64,000 bases of DNA, from NCBI RefSeq assembly GCF_025639805.1, contig NZ_CP106735.1, positions 870,001 to 934,000 on the forward strand, written 5' to 3'. How positions within the stretch are numbered: position 1 is the stretch's first letter; every line of letters begins with the position of its first letter. The position numbers were made by a program, and so were the translations under genes. Below the pieces are notes generated by a model. That model had not been told where the DNA came from. It saw only the letters and a program-made list of their open reading frames with translations, and did not search any database. This stretch comes from Reichenbachiella carrageenanivorans. GTDB taxonomy: Bacteria > Bacteroidota > Bacteroidia > Cytophagales > Cyclobacteriaceae. This document shows positions 62,709-64,000 of this stretch, piece by piece.

Positions 62709-63158
62709 ATGAGCTTGAAAGATCAAATAAACGCAGATATAAAAGCAGCCATGCTAGCCAAGGAGAAAGAAAAGTTGACTGCCCTACGAGCAATCAAATC
62801 TATGATCCTCTTAGCTGAAACAGAGAAAGGAGTCTCAGAAGAGATATCCGAAGACACCGAATTGAAACTCTTGATGAAAGCAGCTAAGCAGAGAAAAGAT
62901 TCTGTGGATCTATTCAGAGAACAAGGCAGAGACGACTTGGCAGACAAAGAACAAGGCGAATTAGACATCATCAGCGAGTATTTACCCAAGCAGCTTTCTG
63001 AAGATGAATTAAAAGTAGCTCTTCAAAAAGTGATCGAGCAAGCAGGCGCCAATGGCCCTCAAGATATGGGCAAAGTGATGGGACTTGCAACAAAAACACT
63101 AGCAGGAAAAGCCGATGGAAAATCGATTTCGGCAATGGTAAAAAACCTACTGACTTAA
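62709..63158 (+). CDS. GatB/YqeY domain-containing protein
   Basis: A 149-residue protein of the YqeY family, which shares the C-terminal domain of GatB from tRNA amidotransferase and may bind tRNA. I start at ATG 62709; the frame stays open to 62619 but that leader would precede the promoter. Sequence features: MSLKDQINADIKAAMLAKEK, then KQRKDSVDLFREQGR and IISEYLPKQLSEDEL, with the C-terminal MGKVMGLATKTLAGKADG. All are typical of YqeY. CvpA follows 1 nt downstream. Confidence 0.92.
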   Translation: MSLKDQINADIKAAMLAKEKEKLTALRAIKSMILLAETEKGVSEEISEDTELKLLMKAAKQRKDSVDLFREQGRDDLADKEQGELDIISEYLPKQLSEDELKVALQKVIEQAGANGPQDMGKVMGLATKTLAGKADGKSISAMVKNLLT

Positions 63159-63159
63159 G

Positions 63160-63699
63160 GTGAACACCATAGATATTGTCATTCTTATCTTTTTGCTAAT
63201 CGGCGCCTACACTGGCTTCAGAAGAGGCATGCTAATGGAGATCGTATCTCTAGCTGCTTTTTTTGTAGCCATTCTCGCAGGCATCAAATTGTTGGATTGG
63301 GGCATTTCGATCTTAGCTGAGTATATCGAAGGTTATGATTCTCTCCTTCCTATCATTGCCTTTACCATTATTTTTATTGGTATCATCGTGATGCTCAATT
63401 TGCTAGGCAAGGTGGTCAAACGGATTTTGGACCTTACACTACTCGGTAGTTTGGACGACATTATTGGCAGTATGATGGGCATCATAAAATGGGCTCTATT
63501 CATCAGTATATTTTTTTGGATTTTCGAATCCTTTGGAGGAAAAATTAGCGACACTACAACTGAAGACAGTCTATTATATGGGCCAATCGCTGCATTTGCG
63601 CCTAAATTATTCAATCTAATTTCAGATTTATTTCCAACAATTTTGGACTTTTTCGAACACTCTAAGGAATTGGTAAATCAGCAAGAACTTAACGTTTGA
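63160..63699 (+). CDS. CvpA family membrane protein
   Basis: A 179-residue membrane protein with four helices (NTIDIVILIFLLIGAYTGFRRG at the start). CvpA in E. coli is linked to colicin V production and envelope stress resistance, its mechanism being unknown. The GTG start at 63160 lies 1 nt after the yqeY stop, giving a clear two-gene transcript. The C-terminal tail (HSKELVNQQELNV) is polar and may be cytoplasmic. Confidence 0.85.
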   Translation: MNTIDIVILIFLLIGAYTGFRRGMLMEIVSLAAFFVAILAGIKLLDWGISILAEYIEGYDSLLPIIAFTIIFIGIIVMLNLLGKVVKRILDLTLLGSLDDIIGSMMGIIKWALFISIFFWIFESFGGKISDTTTEDSLLYGPIAAFAPKLFNLISDLFPTILDFFEHSKELVNQQELNV

Positions 63700-63753
63700 T
63701 TCATCAGAAATTAATATATTATACCTAATATTAGCCAAACTATTAGAGAGAGA

Positions 63754-64000
63754 ATGCTACAAATGTCCAACATAAAAAAGGAAGGCAAATTCAAATACCT
63801 TGAAGAAGGTGAAGGAAAAGTCTTGCTGCTGCTTCATGGGCTTTTTGGTGCCTTGAGCAATTGGGAAGCTGTAGTCAATAGGTTTGCAGGAAAATATAAG
63901 GTAGTCATTCCCATGTTGCCCATTTATGATCTGCCCGTTCGCGAAACAGGTCTTACTAAACTGACCGAATTCTGTGAGGGTTTTATTGATCATAAAGGCT
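63754..64000 (+). CDS. Alpha/beta hydrolase, truncated by the window edge
   Basis: The reading frame is open from ATG 63754 to the end of the window (82 codons). The sequence KYLEEGEGKVLLLLHGLFGAL and SNWEAVVNRF is the strand 3 oxyanion region of an alpha/beta hydrolase. The nucleophile and the remaining residues lie beyond the edge. A second in-frame ATG at 63763 is possible. It probably follows cvpA in the same transcript (54-nt gap). Confidence 0.75.
   Translation, partial: MLQMSNIKKEGKFKYLEEGEGKVLLLLHGLFGALSNWEAVVNRFAGKYKVVIPMLPIYDLPVRETGLTKLTEFCEGFIDHKG

Overview
This window looks like a chromosomal segment of a gliding Bacteroidota, most likely order Cytophagales (a marine Reichenbachiella-like lineage would fit, but that is inference). 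The evidence is a gldK-gldL-gldM-gldN run with a PorP/SprF gene upstream, a PorW/SprE-type lipoprotein, Bacteroidota-type promoters (TTG about 19-21 nt before TAnnTTTG), almost no Shine-Dalgarno sequences, many lipoprotein and outer-membrane genes, and an ATP synthase operon without atpD and atpC. Gene density is very high. No intergenic stretch exceeds 300 bases, and several convergent gene pairs overlap by a few bases. No phage, complete insertion sequence or CRISPR array was seen.

Layout. 1-5.3 kb: recJ (cut by the left edge), lptB, a GH3-family gene, then a minus-strand UbiA-like prenyltransferase/methyltransferase pair. 5.3-12.2 kb: one long minus-strand run, M23 peptidase - bactofilin - atpZ - small membrane protein - atpB-E-F-H-A-G, closed by a strong terminator. 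12.3-19.0 kb: porW/sprE, a class A PBP and uvrC on the plus strand. 19.0-24.6 kb: gldN, gldM, gldL, gldK and porP/sprF on the minus strand. 24.7-29.4 kb: hemD, a DUF4271-like protein, a WecA-like transferase and a BamA/TamA-like outer-membrane protein. 29.4-44.7 kb: hemW, a small helical protein, a LytS/LytR-type two-component pair, ndh, a rhomboid-like protein, a frameshifted uvrA, a lytic transglycosylase, a LOG-family protein, a TIGR01777 SDR, a CPA2 antiporter, cysS and osmC. 44.8-52.1 kb: lipA and a mix of small secreted, VOC, glycosyltransferase and bestrophin genes, plus a self-contained tRNA-Pro unit. 52.2-55.1 kb: a divergent UbiA / type III polyketide synthase / methyltransferase cluster. 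55.1-64 kb: nitroreductase, a second M23 peptidase, a DsbD-like protein, metK, an RsmI-like methylase, a hydrolase, pdxJ, then yqeY, cvpA and a truncated alpha/beta hydrolase at the right edge.

Functional themes. Type IX secretion/gliding (porP, gldKLMN, sprE) sits near envelope construction genes (lptB, PBP, WecA-like, two M23 peptidases, lytic transglycosylase, BamA-like). The bactofilin/M23 pair in front of the ATP synthase genes suggests a cell-shape module sharing that operon. The type III PKS cluster is the main candidate specialised-metabolism locus. The sharpest anomalies are the single-base frameshift splitting uvrA, a tRNA-Pro with an AGG anticodon, a terminator-like hairpin between atpE and atpF, and an M23 peptidase with Cys in place of a zinc-binding His. 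I did not find a clearly new multi-gene system; the PKS/UbiA cluster is the best lead.
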